This document shows positions 7,985-17,860 of a stretch of 64,000 nucleotides of DNA, in pieces (positions within the stretch are counted from its first letter, which is position 1; the number at the start of each line of letters is the position of its first letter). The stretch covers positions 1,114,118 to 1,178,117 of the forward strand of contig NZ_KB893654.1 in NCBI RefSeq assembly GCF_000374145.1, in the 5' to 3' direction. Made by a program: the position numbers and the translations under genes. The notes under the pieces were generated by a model. That model made no database searches, was not told the origin of the DNA, and saw only the letters and a program-made list of their open reading frames with translations. The stretch is from Neomegalonema perideroedes DSM 15528. GTDB lineage: Bacteria > Pseudomonadota > Alphaproteobacteria > Rhodobacterales > Rhodobacteraceae.

Positions 7985-8992
7985 ATGCCGAACAGACGAG
8001 CTTTCCTTTTCGGGCTGACCGCCGCCACGGCGGCGGCGGCCCTTCTCTCCGGAATCGGCGCGGCGCGCGCCGCCGATCCGGTCCGCGTGGCGCTGATCAT
8101 GACCGGCCCCATCACCGACGGCGGTTGGGCTCAGCTGGCTTACGAGGGGCTTCAGGCCCTGAAGGCGAAAGGCTTCGTCACGGCCTACGCCGAGAACGTG
8201 GCTCAGGCCAATCTGGTTCAGGTGGTCGAGGGCTACGCGGACGACGGCTATGACCTGATCATCGGCCATGGCTATGAATTCGGCTCGGCCTTTCTGGAGA
8301 TCGCGCCGGAATATCCGGATCAGAAATTCTTCGCCTCGACCTTCAAGCCCGAGGGCGAAGCCCCGGAGAATCTCGGCTTCATCGACCTCGCTTATTACGA
8401 CGCCTCTTACGGCGCGGGGGCTCTGGCGGCGCTGATCTCGGAGAAGGGCAAGGCGGTCGGCTTCGTGGGCGGCGGCGACAATCCCACCCAGCAGCGCATG
8501 ATGGCCTGTTTCGTCGCCGGGGCCCAGCTGACCCGCGAGGGCGTCAAGGGGCTCGGCGTGATCACCGGCGATTACGACAACGCCGGACGCGGCTCGGAGG
8601 CGGCTTCGGCGATGATCGCCAACGGCGCGGACGTGATCTGGCACGGCGCCAACGTCACTGGGCTCGGCGCGATTCAGGGCGCCGTGGCGGGCGGCGCCAA
8701 GGCGCTGGGCTGCTATTCGGATCAGACCTCGGTCGCGCCCGGAACGGTGGGCGCGAGCTTCGTCATGAATCTCGGTTGGATGGTCGAACAGGTGGGCGAC
8801 TCCGTCGCCGCCGGGGCCTTCAAAGGCGGAGAGGAATGGCGGCCGAAGGTCACTGAGATGTGGTCGCTCAAAGCGGGCGAGCATGGCGACCACGATTCCG
8901 CTCTGATCTCCGAGGAAGCCTGGTCGGCCTTCCAGAAGATCTGGAGCGGGCTCGGCTCGGGCGAGATCGAGGTGTCGAAGCTCGCGCCCTGA
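7985..8992 (+). CDS. BMP-family ABC transporter substrate-binding protein
   Basis: The protein has 335 residues. The N-terminus has a Tat-like signal (NRRAFLFGL, then a hydrophobic stretch ending ARAAD). The mature part matches the basic membrane protein/PnrA family: VALIMTGPITDGGWAQLAYEG, then the repeating alpha/beta segments FASTF, GFVGGGDNPTQQRMM and VIWHGAN. Characterised members bind purine nucleosides, but the family also covers other ligands, and the residues here do not settle which. It heads an importer with the ATPase and two permeases downstream. A perfect hairpin follows the stop codon. Confidence 0.92.
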   Translation: MPNRRAFLFGLTAATAAAALLSGIGAARAADPVRVALIMTGPITDGGWAQLAYEGLQALKAKGFVTAYAENVAQANLVQVVEGYADDGYDLIIGHGYEFGSAFLEIAPEYPDQKFFASTFKPEGEAPENLGFIDLAYYDASYGAGALAALISEKGKAVGFVGGGDNPTQQRMMACFVAGAQLTREGVKGLGVITGDYDNAGRGSEAASAMIANGADVIWHGANVTGLGAIQGAVAGGAKALGCYSDQTSVAPGTVGASFVMNLGWMVEQVGDSVAAGAFKGGEEWRPKVTEMWSLKAGEHGDHDSALISEEAWSAFQKIWSGLGSGEIEVSKLAP

Positions 8993-9005
8993 GCTTCGGA
9001 CCGGG

Positions 9006-9034
9006 CTCCGGCGCGCCCACCCTGCGCGCCGGAG
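9006..9034 (+). terminator. Intercistronic hairpin after the BMP gene
   Basis: A perfect 11-bp stem (CTCCGGCGCGC with GCGCGCCGGAG) has a 7-base loop, followed about 17 bases later by a run of seven T. It sits between the binding protein and the ATPase genes. It could be a leaky terminator or an mRNA stabiliser that favours the binding protein. Confidence 0.6.
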
Positions 9035-9083
9035 TCGCGATCTCGCCCCTTTTTTTCCGCAAGCCAGCCCGGAGAGCCGCCTG

Positions 9084-10613
9084 ATGACGCCTTTTCTCTC
9101 CGCCCGCGGAATCGTCAAACGCTTTCCCGGCGTCCTCGCCAACGACCACGTGGATTTCGACGTGAACGCCGGGGAGATCCACGCCCTGCTCGGCGAGAAC
9201 GGCGCGGGGAAATCCACGCTGATGCAGATCGTCTACGGGCTTTACGGCCGCGACGCGGGCGAAATCCTCATAGAGGGCCGCCCGCTGGATCTGCGCTCCA
9301 CCCGCGACGCCATCGCCGCCGGAATCGGCATGATCCATCAGGAGTTCATGCTCGTCCGGCGCTTCAGCGCGACTGAGAACGTGGTTCTCGGGCTGAAGGC
9401 GGGCGGCGCTCTGAAGCCTCTGGATCTGGAGGGCCCGGCCCGCGAGATCGCGGAGCTGTCCCGCCGCTACGGGCTTCAGGTGGATCCCGCCGCCCGGATC
9501 GAGCATCTGCCGGTGGGGACGCAGCAGCGCGTCGAGATCCTGAAGCTGCTCTATCGCAAGGCGAAGCTGCTGATCCTCGACGAGCCCACCGCCGTCCTGA
9601 CGCCCGGCGAGGCCGAGGCCCTGCTGAAGGTGCTGCGGACGCTGGCCGATCAGGGCCACGCCGTGGTGATCGTCACGCATAAGCTGCATGAGATCATGGC
9701 CGCCGCCGACCGCGTGACCATCATGCGCGACGGGCGCGTGGTGGGCTCGGTGAAGACCGCCGAAAGCTCCGAGGCGGAGTTGGCCCGGCTGATGGTCGGG
9801 CGCGAGGTGGCTTTGACCGCCCGGCGCTCGACCCGTCCGGCGGGGCCTTCGGTGCTGAGGGTCGAGGGCCTGACGGTGATGAGCGATCAGGGACGCAGCG
9901 CCCTCGAAGGGCTGTCGCTGGATCTGCGCGAAGGCGAGATCCTCGGGCTGGCGGGCGTGGACGGCAATGGACAATCCGAATTGGCCCAAGCCCTGACGGG
10001 GTTGCGGACGGCCTCGGGCGGACGGGTTCTGCTCGGCGAGCGGGATCTGACCCGCGCCTCTCCCGCCGAACGCCGGAGCGCGGGCGTGGCCTATGTGCCC
10101 GCCGACCGCCGACATGTGGGCTCGGTGGGGGCGCTCTCCATCGCGGAGAACGCGATCCTCGGCGATCAGCGCGCCTACGCCCGCTTCGGGCTGCTCGACC
10201 GCAAGCGCGGCCGGAGCTTCGCCGCCGGATTGATGGAGCGTTTCGACATTCGTCCGCGCAAGCCGGATTATCCGGCGGGCAAGCTCTCGGGCGGCAATCT
10301 GCAAAAGGTGCAGTTGGGACGGGCCATCGCCTCGGATCCTCGGGCGCTGATCGTCGAGCAGCCGACGCGGGGCCTCGACGTGGGGGCCATCGAGGCCGTT
10401 TGGGCCGAGCTTCTGCGGCTGCGCGAGGCGGGCAAGGCGATTCTGCTGATCTCGGCGGAGCTGGAGGAGATTTTGAATCTCTCCGACCGCATCGCGGTGA
10501 TCTACGAAGGGCGGATCATGGGCGAGCTTCCCGCCGCTCAAGCCGATTTGCGTCGGATCGGCCTGATGATGGCCGGGAGCCATGGAGAGGAAGACGGCCA
10601 TGCGGATCTTTGA
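9084..10613 (+). CDS. ABC transporter ATPase with two nucleotide-binding domains (nucleoside/sugar type)
   Basis: The 509-residue protein has two ABC domains. The first has Walker A GENGAGKST and Walker B LLILDEPTAVL (residues about 30-170). The second has a degenerate Walker A (GVDGNGQSEL) and the signature LSGGNLQK. This layout is typical of sugar/nucleoside importers (YufO/NupA, RbsA-like). GGAG precedes the ATG. It is the energising subunit for the BMP protein upstream and the two permeases downstream; its end overlaps the first permease. Confidence 0.94.
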   Translation: MTPFLSARGIVKRFPGVLANDHVDFDVNAGEIHALLGENGAGKSTLMQIVYGLYGRDAGEILIEGRPLDLRSTRDAIAAGIGMIHQEFMLVRRFSATENVVLGLKAGGALKPLDLEGPAREIAELSRRYGLQVDPAARIEHLPVGTQQRVEILKLLYRKAKLLILDEPTAVLTPGEAEALLKVLRTLADQGHAVVIVTHKLHEIMAAADRVTIMRDGRVVGSVKTAESSEAELARLMVGREVALTARRSTRPAGPSVLRVEGLTVMSDQGRSALEGLSLDLREGEILGLAGVDGNGQSELAQALTGLRTASGGRVLLGERDLTRASPAERRSAGVAYVPADRRHVGSVGALSIAENAILGDQRAYARFGLLDRKRGRSFAAGLMERFDIRPRKPDYPAGKLSGGNLQKVQLGRAIASDPRALIVEQPTRGLDVGAIEAVWAELLRLREAGKAILLISAELEEILNLSDRIAVIYEGRIMGELPAAQADLRRIGLMMAGSHGEEDGHADL

Positions 10614-11703
10614 GCGTCGGGCGGCGCCGGCCGAAGGCGCGGCGGCGGCGGCCCTCTCCACGGCTCTGGCGATTCTGGCGGCTCTGGCGGTGGGGGGATT
10701 GCTCTTTCTGCCTTTCGGCGCGGATCCCTTCAGCGCCTATGCGGCCCTCTTCGGCGAGAGCTTCCTCACTTGGCGGGGCTTCGGCTTCACCTTGCTCAAG
10801 GCGGCGCCTCTGATCCTGATCGGGCTCGGGACGGTGGTCGCCTGGCGGACGGGCTTCGGCTTTCTCGGCTTCGAGGGCTGCGTGATGATCGGCGCGGCGG
10901 CGGCGACCTGGGTCGCGCTGATGGTCCGCGAGGGGCAGATTCTCGCGGGTCTGCCTTTCGCGGCTTTTCTGCCTCTGGCGATTCTGGCTTCGCTGATCGC
11001 GGGGGGAATTTGGTCCGGGATCGTGGGGCTGTTCAAAAGCCGTTTCGGCGGCAATGAGGTCATCACTTCGCTGATGATGAATTACGTGGCCTTGCTGCTG
11101 GTGCAATATCTGGTTTCAGGGCCTTTGCGCGAGCCGGGCGGCCTGCCGCAAAGTCCGCGTCTGCCGCGCGAGACATGGCTCCCGCAGCTTTTTGACGGCA
11201 TGAGGGCCAACGCCGGGATTCTCATCGCTCTGGCGGCGGCGCTCGTGGTCTGGGCGCTGCTTTTGCGCTCGCGGATCGGCTATGAGATGGTCGTGACGGG
11301 GCTGAACCCCAAAGCCGCCCGCTTCGGCGGCGTGGAGGTCGGGCGCAGGCAATTCATGGCGGCTTGTCTCGCCGGGGGCCTCGCGGCCATGGCGGGCATG
11401 GTCGAGGTTCTGGGGCTCCATCACCGGCTGATCGACGGCATGTCGGGCGGCGTGGGCTTCGTGGGGATGGTGGCGGCGCTTTTAGGCAAGCTTCATCCTC
11501 TGGGCGTGGTGATCGCCTCGACGCTCTACGCCGGAATGACCGTCGGCGCCGACGCCATGCAGCGTCAGGCGGGCCTGCCTTCCTCCATCGTCTTCATGAT
11601 TCAGAGCCTGATCGTGCTGTTCATCCTCGCGGGAGAATTCTTCCGCCGCTATCGCCTGCGCCTGCCGGGGCGCCGGACCGCCTCAGCCGGAGAGGGAGTC
11701 TGA
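10600..11703 (+). CDS. ABC transporter permease (BMP/nucleoside type), first subunit
   Basis: The protein has about 367 residues with eight or more hydrophobic segments. It contains the family core LFKSRFGGNEVITSLMMNYVA and GGVGFVGMVAALLGKLHPLG, typical of YufP/NupB-type permeases. I favour the ATG at 10600, with GAGAGG about nine bases upstream; 10582 is also open. Both overlap the ATPase gene, which indicates translational coupling. It forms the membrane channel with the next gene. Confidence 0.92.
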   Translation: MRIFERRAAPAEGAAAAALSTALAILAALAVGGLLFLPFGADPFSAYAALFGESFLTWRGFGFTLLKAAPLILIGLGTVVAWRTGFGFLGFEGCVMIGAAAATWVALMVREGQILAGLPFAAFLPLAILASLIAGGIWSGIVGLFKSRFGGNEVITSLMMNYVALLLVQYLVSGPLREPGGLPQSPRLPRETWLPQLFDGMRANAGILIALAAALVVWALLLRSRIGYEMVVTGLNPKAARFGGVEVGRRQFMAACLAGGLAAMAGMVEVLGLHHRLIDGMSGGVGFVGMVAALLGKLHPLGVVIASTLYAGMTVGADAMQRQAGLPSSIVFMIQSLIVLFILAGEFFRRYRLRLPGRRTASAGEGV

Positions 11704-11705
11704 TC

Positions 11706-12644
11706 ATGGATGTGGATTTCGCTCTGACGGCTTTTCTCACGGGCTGGCTGGCCGCGACGGTGCGTTTGGCGGGGCCTTTGCTGCTGGCGGCCCTCGGCGA
11801 GTTGTTCGCCGAACGCGCGGGCGTGCTGAACATCGGCATCGAAGGCGTGATGCTGCTGGGGGCTCTGGTCGCTTGGTGGGCGGCTTGGAGCACCGGCTCC
11901 CTCTGGCTCGGGATGCTCGGAGGCATGGCGGCGGGGCTGACGGCGGGCGGCTTCCTCGGCTTCATGTATGTGACCGCTCAGGCGAGTCAGGTGGTGGTGG
12001 GGGTGATCTTCAACATCTTCGCGCTGGGGCTGGCGAGCTACGCCTATCGCCTGATCCTCGGCGGCGCTTCGGGGGCTCAGACGGCGGTCATGTTTTCGGT
12101 TTTGCCGATCCCCCTGCTGTCGGAGATTCCTTTCCTCGGGCCGATCCTCTTTCGTCATACGCCGCTGGTCTATCTGACGGCGCTCGTGGCGGCGGGGGCT
12201 TGGTTCGTGCTGCGGCGGACTTCTTTCGGCCTGAACCTGCGGGCGGTGGGCGAGAATCCCCGCGCCGCCGACACCGCCGGACTCGACGTGACGGCTTACC
12301 GCTATGCGGGGGTGCTGATCTCCTGCGTGGCGGCGGGCGCGGCGGGGGCTTATCTCGTGCTGGCGCAGGTGGGGCAATTCCGCGAGACGGTGGTCTCCGG
12401 ACAAGGCTTCATCGCGCTGGCCATCGTGATCTTCGGACGCTGGGATCCTCTGCGCGCGGCCATCGCGGCGCTGATCTTCGGCGCGGCCGACGCTCTGCAG
12501 CTGACTTTGCAGATCTTCACTTCGGGCGTCCCGCCGCAATTGCTGCTGGCTCTGCCTTATCTGGTGACGATCCTCGCCATGTCCGGATTGATCGGCAAGG
12601 CGGATCAGCCGGAATCGCTCATGGTCCCCTATTCCCGCGAATGA
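11706..12644 (+). CDS. ABC transporter permease (BMP/nucleoside type), second subunit
   Basis: The 312-residue membrane protein contains FAERAGVLNIGIEGVMLLGA, the hallmark of the second permease of BMP-type importers (YufQ/NupC class), and a later GFIALAIVIFGRWDP. It starts 3 bp after the stop of the first permease. It is the last gene of the importer operon and converges on the taurine transporter permease 25 bp further on. Confidence 0.93.
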   Translation: MDVDFALTAFLTGWLAATVRLAGPLLLAALGELFAERAGVLNIGIEGVMLLGALVAWWAAWSTGSLWLGMLGGMAAGLTAGGFLGFMYVTAQASQVVVGVIFNIFALGLASYAYRLILGGASGAQTAVMFSVLPIPLLSEIPFLGPILFRHTPLVYLTALVAAGAWFVLRRTSFGLNLRAVGENPRAADTAGLDVTAYRYAGVLISCVAAGAAGAYLVLAQVGQFRETVVSGQGFIALAIVIFGRWDPLRAAIAALIFGAADALQLTLQIFTSGVPPQLLLALPYLVTILAMSGLIGKADQPESLMVPYSRE

Positions 12645-12669
12645 GGCCCGGATCGCCCGGTCGCGGAGC

Positions 12670-13521
12670 TCAGCGGCGCCGCGACCATGGCGACCAGAAC
12701 CGTTCGACCAGCCGAAAGAGGATCTCGAAGCCGAAGGCGAAGAGCGAAATGGCGAGAATCCCGACGATCACCATGTCGGTCACCAGAAACTGCGCCGCTG
12801 ATTGAATCATATAGCCCAGCCCGCGCGAGGCGGCGACCAGCTCCGAGGCGACGAGGGTCGTCCATCCGGCGCCGAGCGCGATCCGCACGCCGGAGAGGAT
12901 CGAAGGCAGAGCGGCGGGCAAAAGCACATGGCGCAAGGTCTGGATCCGGCTCGCCCCGAAGGAGCGCGCCGCCCGGATTTGCGATTCCGAGGCGCTTCCG
13001 ACTCCGAAAGCCGTGGAGATCGCGATGGGCGCGAACATGGCCACCGAGATGACGAGGATCTTGCTGCCCTCGCCGATGCCGAACCAGATGATGACCAGCG
13101 GCAGATAGGCCAGAGGCGGCAAAGGCCGGATGAATTCGATGATCGGATCGAGCAGCCCGCGCCCGACGGGACTCAGCGCCAGCACGAAGCCGACCGGAAC
13201 CGCGATCAACAGGGTGGCGAGCAAAGCCGCCATCACCCGCCCGAGGCTCGCGGCGGCGTGCTGGCCGAGGGTGGCGTTGGCGTATCCGACCTCCATGGCG
13301 GTCCGCGCCGCCTTCCAGACGCGTTCCGGCGAGGGCAGAAAGACCGGAGGCGCCCATCCGCGCGCCGAAGCGATCTGCCAAAGGCCGAAGATCGCCGTCA
13401 GCGTGAAGAGCGCGGCGAAGATCGGCAGGCGCTTGAGAAAGGCGGAGGAGAGCGCGCCGCCCGCCCGACCTCGGGGGCGGGAGGCTTCGCGCTCAGGAGG
13501 ATTCGTCGCGCTGATGGTCAT
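12670..13521 (-). CDS. tauC: Taurine/sulfonate ABC transporter permease
   Basis: The 283-residue protein has a cytoplasmic N-terminus rich in Arg/Pro and about six membrane segments. The transporter loop FGASRIQTLRHVLLPAALPSI is the EAA motif that contacts the ATPase in the TauC/SsuC/NrtB family. Its start overlaps the stop of tauB by 4 bp. It completes the tauABC operon, transcribed on the minus strand. The gene name rests on the strength of TauA. Confidence 0.88.
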   Translation of the reverse strand: MTISATNPPEREASRPRGRAGGALSSAFLKRLPIFAALFTLTAIFGLWQIASARGWAPPVFLPSPERVWKAARTAMEVGYANATLGQHAAASLGRVMAALLATLLIAVPVGFVLALSPVGRGLLDPIIEFIRPLPPLAYLPLVIIWFGIGEGSKILVISVAMFAPIAISTAFGVGSASESQIRAARSFGASRIQTLRHVLLPAALPSILSGVRIALGAGWTTLVASELVAASRGLGYMIQSAAQFLVTDMVIVGILAISLFAFGFEILFRLVERFWSPWSRRR

Positions 13522-14306
13522 GACAGGGCCGTCTCCTCGACGTGAATGGCCGCGATCAGGCGCTCTCGGGCGGCGATGAAGGCGGGCTCCGCCTTCAGGG
13601 CGCGCGCGGAGGCGCCTTCCAGAAAGCGCGATGAGAAATCCAGCGGCTCCTCAAGCCCGATCCGCCCCGGATGCGGCTCCATCACGACCACCCGCGTTCC
13701 GAGGAACAAAGCCTCTTCGACGCTATGGGTGATCAGCAGGGCTCCGGCGCCGCTGGCCCGCCAGACCTTGAGCAAAAGCTCCTGCATGCGGTCGCGGGTC
13801 ATGGCGTCGAGGGCGCCTAAGGGCTCGTCCATGAGCAGAAACTCCGGCTCGGCGGCGATGGCCCGCGCGATGCCGAGGCGCTGGCGCTGGCCGCCCGACA
13901 GCTCCCAGAGGTTCTTGCGCTCATGGCCCTCCAGCCCGACCAGCCGGAAGAGCCGGGCGGCCCGCTCCAGCCGCGCCGCCCGCCCCACGCCTTTGAGCCG
14001 CAAGGGAAAAGCGACGTTCTCCGCCGCGTCGAGCCAAGGCAGCAGGGCGTCGTTCTGAAAGACCACGGCGCGGTCGGCGCCCGGCCCGGAGACCGGACGC
14101 CCGTCGACCTCCACCGCGCCCGAACTCGGGGCGACGAAGCCCGCCGCGAGGTTGAGCAACGAGGTCTTGCCCGCGCCCGAGCGCCCCAGCACCGTGACGA
14201 ATTCGCCGCGCCGGATCGTCAGGCTGACGTCGCGCAGAACCTCGACGGAGCCGCCCCCGCCCGCCGGATAGCTCAGCGAGGCGCGGCGCAGGCGCAAAAG
14301 GCTCAA
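13518..14306 (-). CDS. tauB: Taurine ABC transporter ATP-binding protein
   Basis: The 262-residue ABC ATPase has Walker A GRSGAGKTS, Q-loop VVFQNDALLPWL, signature LSGGQRQR, Walker B FLLMDEP and the switch His in LLITHSVEEAL. The QNDALLPW sequence is typical of the TauB/SsuB group. It overlaps both neighbours by 4 bp, so the operon is translationally coupled. Confidence 0.9.
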   Translation of the reverse strand: MSLLRLRRASLSYPAGGGGSVEVLRDVSLTIRRGEFVTVLGRSGAGKTSLLNLAAGFVAPSSGAVEVDGRPVSGPGADRAVVFQNDALLPWLDAAENVAFPLRLKGVGRAARLERAARLFRLVGLEGHERKNLWELSGGQRQRLGIARAIAAEPEFLLMDEPLGALDAMTRDRMQELLLKVWRASGAGALLITHSVEEALFLGTRVVVMEPHPGRIGLEEPLDFSSRFLEGASARALKAEPAFIAARERLIAAIHVEETALS

Positions 14307-15295
14307 TTCTGATCCGCCTGAGCGGCCTGACGCGCATAGGCCGCGTTCACATAGGGCGCGTAATCGGCGAGGGCGCTCGGGAAGCTTCCCTGCTCGACGA
14401 GGAAGGCCGCCGTGTCCGCGACGGCCTTCGCCGTGCCGCCGCCGAGGAAGGCTTCGCCCGCCTGATCCTTCAGCCCGACGAATTCATAGCCTTTCAACAG
14501 GGCGGGGATCTCCTCCGGCGAAGCGCCGGTCAATTCGGCGATGGCCTTGACCTGTTCGGATTCGGCGCTCCAGGCTTCGGGATCGGCGAGATAAGCGTCC
14601 GTGGCCGCGCCGGTCGCGCGCACGAAGCCCGCCACGATCTCGGGATGGGCCGCGGCGTATTCCTTGCGGACCACCCAGCCGTCGAAGGTCGGGCCGCCCC
14701 ATCCGGCCACGTCGGCCGAATCCGCGAGCACCTTTCCGCCCGAGCCCTTGATCTGGCTCAGCACCGGATCCCAGACATAAGCGCCTTGGATGTCTCCGCG
14801 CTCCCAGGCGGCGGCGATCTCCTGCGGGCGCAGATTGACCAGCCGCAGATCGCTCGGCTTGAGGCCCCAATGCCCCAGAGCCGTCAGCAGCGAATAATGC
14901 GCCGTGGAGGCGAAAGGCGTGGCGATGGTCTTGCCGGCGAGATCCTTCGGCTCCGCCACGTCGCGCGCCGCGAGGGCCTCGGCGGAGGCGATGTTGCCGA
15001 CCACATAAATCACCTCGATGGGCAATTCGCGGCTGGCGGCCACGGTGATCGGGCTGGAGCCGATATAAGCCACGTCCACCGAGCCCGAGGCCAGAGCGGC
15101 GATGACGTCGGCGCCCGCGCCGAAGAGGCTCCAGGAGACTTCGGCGCCGGTCTCCGCCTCATAGGCGCCCGTCGCCTGAGCCACGCGGCTCGGCTCGACG
15201 ATCTGCTGCCAGCCGATCCGCAGATCCTGAGCGGCGGCGGGCGTGAGGAAAGAGGCGCCGAAGAGGACGGCGAGCGCGGCGAATCTGCGAGTCAT
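14303..15295 (-). CDS. tauA: Taurine ABC transporter substrate-binding protein
   Basis: The 330-residue protein has a signal peptide (about 1-22, ending PAAAQ). The mature sequence is very TauA-like: LRIGWQQIVEPSRVAQATG, then DVAYIGSSPITVAASRELPIEV and the hinge strand GAYVWDPVLSQIKGSG. It captures taurine in the periplasm and delivers it to TauBC. It is the first gene of the operon, reading away from ssuD. No tauD (taurine dioxygenase) is present in the window. Confidence 0.93.
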   Translation of the reverse strand: MTRRFAALAVLFGASFLTPAAAQDLRIGWQQIVEPSRVAQATGAYEAETGAEVSWSLFGAGADVIAALASGSVDVAYIGSSPITVAASRELPIEVIYVVGNIASAEALAARDVAEPKDLAGKTIATPFASTAHYSLLTALGHWGLKPSDLRLVNLRPQEIAAAWERGDIQGAYVWDPVLSQIKGSGGKVLADSADVAGWGGPTFDGWVVRKEYAAAHPEIVAGFVRATGAATDAYLADPEAWSAESEQVKAIAELTGASPEEIPALLKGYEFVGLKDQAGEAFLGGGTAKAVADTAAFLVEQGSFPSALADYAPYVNAAYARQAAQADQN

Positions 15296-15543
15296 TGAGA
15301 GGTTTCCTTATCCGATGCGGCGCTTTCGCCGGAGGCCGAAGCATCTCGCGCCGGGAGGCGATCCCCTAGTGATTTCTCCTTCCATCTATTTGAGGATTTT
15401 GAATAATGATCCGGAAGGCCGATCCGTCTCCGGCTTTGCGCATATCTCAAAATCGCAAAAATAAATCTGATGATGATCTTGGACACGAAGCCCGCCCTCC
15501 TGAATAGTTCCTGGAGTCTTCCGACCTTTCAGGATCCCGCCCC
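15296..15543. promoter_or_regulatory. Divergent promoter region between tauA and ssuD
   Basis: A 248-bp gap separates two divergent organosulfur operons. Its middle (about 15380-15480) is AT-richer than its surroundings and should hold both promoters. I see no convincing palindrome or riboswitch in it. Confidence 0.5.
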
Positions 15544-16713
15544 ATGACGAGTCTTCCGCCTCAATCCGCGCCGCTGAACTTCTTTTGGTTCATCCCGACC
15601 CATGGAGACGGCGCCTATCTGGGGACGGAGAAGCGCGCCCGACGTCCGGAATTCCGCTATTTCAAGCAGATCGCCACGGCGGTCGACGAGCTGGGCTTCG
15701 AGGGCGTCCTTCTGCCGACGGGCCAGAGCTGCGAGGATTCATGGATCACCGCCACGGGGCTGGCCGCGCTCACCGAGCGGCTGAAGTTTCTGGTGGCCTT
15801 GCGTCCGGGCGTGACCTCTCCGGCCTTCGCCGCGCGTCAGACCGTGGCGCTGGACCGGCTCAGCGGCGGGAGGCTTTTGCTCAACGTGGTGGTGGGCGGC
15901 AACCCCAAGGAATTGGCCGGAGACGGGATCTTCCTCTCCCATGACGAGCGTTACCGGCAGGGCCGGGAGTTCCTCGACATCTGGACGCGGCTCGTCACGG
16001 GCGAGACCGTGGATTTCGACGGCGAATATTACAAGCTCCAAGGCGCGCGGGTGGATTTTCCTCCGGCGCAATCGCCGCGCCCGCCGCTTTATTTCGGCGG
16101 CTCCTCGGAGGCGGGGCAGGATCTCGCCGCCGACGCGACGGATCTCTATCTCACTTGGGCCGAGCCTCTGGCGGACGTGGCCGAGAAACTGGAGTCCGTG
16201 CGCCGCAAGGCCGCCGCGCGCGGCCGCAAGCTGCGGTTCGGGATGCGCCTGCATTTCATCGTCCGGGAGACGGAGGAAGAGGCTTGGCGCGCCGCCGAAA
16301 AGCTCATCGCCCATGTCACCGACGAGCAGATCGAACATGCTTGGCGCCGCTTCACGCAGGAGATGGATTCCGTCGGCCAGCGCCGACAGGCCGCGCTGCA
16401 TGGCGGCCGTCGCGACAAGCTGCTGATCGCGCCGAATCTCTGGGCGGGGGTCGGGCTGGTGCGGACGGGCGTCGGGGCGGCGCTGGTCGGGACGCCCGAG
16501 CAGATCGCCGGGCGGCTGCGCGAATATCAGGCGCTGGGAATCGAGACCATCGTGGGCTCCGGGTATCCGCATCTGGAAGAAGCCTATCACGTGGCCGAAC
16601 TGCTCTTTCCTTTGCTCGGGATCGAGCCGCGGCGGCAGGGTCTGCGCGACGCCATCGCCAATGAGTTTTCGGTGGGCCTCTCCTCGGTTGCGAAGCTCGC
16701 CGCGGGCGGCTGA
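15544..16713 (+). CDS. ssuD: FMNH2-dependent alkanesulfonate monooxygenase
   Basis: The 389-residue protein follows E. coli SsuD almost end to end: [26 protein letters not shown] (the conserved Cys, here Cys63), [43 protein letters not shown] (active-site His/Arg region) and [10 protein letters not shown]. The enzyme oxidises alkanesulfonates with FMNH2 and O2 to release sulfite, and needs a separate FMN reductase (SsuE), which is not in the window. It lies between two sulfonate-type importers. Confidence 0.96.
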   Translation: MTSLPPQSAPLNFFWFIPTHGDGAYLGTEKRARRPEFRYFKQIATAVDELGFEGVLLPTGQSCEDSWITATGLAALTERLKFLVALRPGVTSPAFAARQTVALDRLSGGRLLLNVVVGGNPKELAGDGIFLSHDERYRQGREFLDIWTRLVTGETVDFDGEYYKLQGARVDFPPAQSPRPPLYFGGSSEAGQDLAADATDLYLTWAEPLADVAEKLESVRRKAAARGRKLRFGMRLHFIVRETEEEAWRAAEKLIAHVTDEQIEHAWRRFTQEMDSVGQRRQAALHGGRRDKLLIAPNLWAGVGLVRTGVGAALVGTPEQIAGRLREYQALGIETIVGSGYPHLEEAYHVAELLFPLLGIEPRRQGLRDAIANEFSVGLSSVAKLAAGG

Positions 16714-16840
16714 GACCCCCGCAATCCCGCTCCAAGCATATGCCAAGCATTTCATCTTATTTATGAATTACGGATTCAGCGCCTAAGGTCTCCGCATCAG
16801 GCGTTTTGAAACGCCGCCCAAAACACAAGAGGCTCCCGCT

Positions 16841-17860
16841 ATGAAGCTCCATATCTCCCGAGTCTCCGGCCTCCTCGCCGGAGCGGCTTTTCTGGCGCTC
16901 GGCGCGGGCGCGGCTCAGGCCGCCGAGGGTCAATTGCGCATCGCGCAGCAATTCGGCGTGGTCTATCTGACGCTGAACGTCGCGCAGGAGCAGGGGCTCT
17001 TCGAGAAATACGCCAAAGAGGCCGGAGTCGATCTGAAAGTGGAGTTCGTCCAGCTTTCCGGCGGCGCGGCGGTGAACGACGCTCTGCTTTCCGGAAGCAT
17101 CGACGTCGCGGGCGCGGGCGTCGGGCCGCTCTTCACCATCTGGGACCGCACGCAGGGGCGTCAGAACGTGAAGGGCGTCGCCTCTCTGGGGAATTTCCCC
17201 TATTACCTGACGACGAATAACCCCGATGTGGAGACCATCGCCGATTTCACCGACAAGGACCGCATCGCCCTTCCGGCGGTGGGCGTTTCGGTTCAGGCGC
17301 GGATTCTGCAATGGGCTTCGGCGCAGCTCTGGGGCGATGAGGAATTCGACCGGCTCGACCGGTTCACCGTCGCGCTGCCCCATCCCGAGGCCGTCGCCGC
17401 GCTGATCAAGGGCGGCACCGAGATCACCGCGCATTTCGGCAATCCGCCTTTTCAGGAGCAGATCCTCGCCGAGAATCCGAACGCGCGCATCGCCCTGAAA
17501 TCCTATGACGTGCAAGGCGGCCCGGCCTCCTCGACGGTGCTCTACGCCGCCGAGAAATTCGTCGCGGAGAGCCCCAAGACCTATAAGGCCTTCCTCGACG
17601 GTCTGGAGGAGGCGGCGCGCTTCGTGCGCGAGAATCCCGAAGCGGCCGCCGACATCTACGTCAAAACCAGCGGCGCGAAGATCGACCGCGATCTTTTGCT
17701 GGGCGTGATCACGAATCCGGAGGTGACCTTCACCATCACCCCGCAAAACACTTTGGGCCTCGGCCAGTTCCTGCATCGGGTGGGCGCGATCAAGACCGAG
17801 CCCAAGGCTCTGACGGATTATTTCTTCGCGGATCCGCGCATCTCCTCCAATGGAAGCTGA
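16841..17860 (+). CDS. Sulfonate/nitrate-type ABC substrate-binding protein
   Basis: The 339-residue protein has a signal peptide (ending AQAAEG) and an SsuA/NMT1-like periplasmic binding fold: LRIAQQFGVVYLTLNVAQEQGLF, then LLSGSIDVAGAGVGPLF. It is expected to bind a sulfonate or similar anion because of its place after ssuD, but the ligand cannot be fixed from sequence. Its stop overlaps the next ATPase gene by 11 bp. Confidence 0.85.
   Translation: MKLHISRVSGLLAGAAFLALGAGAAQAAEGQLRIAQQFGVVYLTLNVAQEQGLFEKYAKEAGVDLKVEFVQLSGGAAVNDALLSGSIDVAGAGVGPLFTIWDRTQGRQNVKGVASLGNFPYYLTTNNPDVETIADFTDKDRIALPAVGVSVQARILQWASAQLWGDEEFDRLDRFTVALPHPEAVAALIKGGTEITAHFGNPPFQEQILAENPNARIALKSYDVQGGPASSTVLYAAEKFVAESPKTYKAFLDGLEEAARFVRENPEAAADIYVKTSGAKIDRDLLLGVITNPEVTFTITPQNTLGLGQFLHRVGAIKTEPKALTDYFFADPRISSNGS

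Noticed and set aside
8868-10661. Minus-strand ORF of 597 codons
   Set aside because: It is antisense to the two-domain ABC ATPase; the composition is that of a shadow frame (high His/Gln/Arg).
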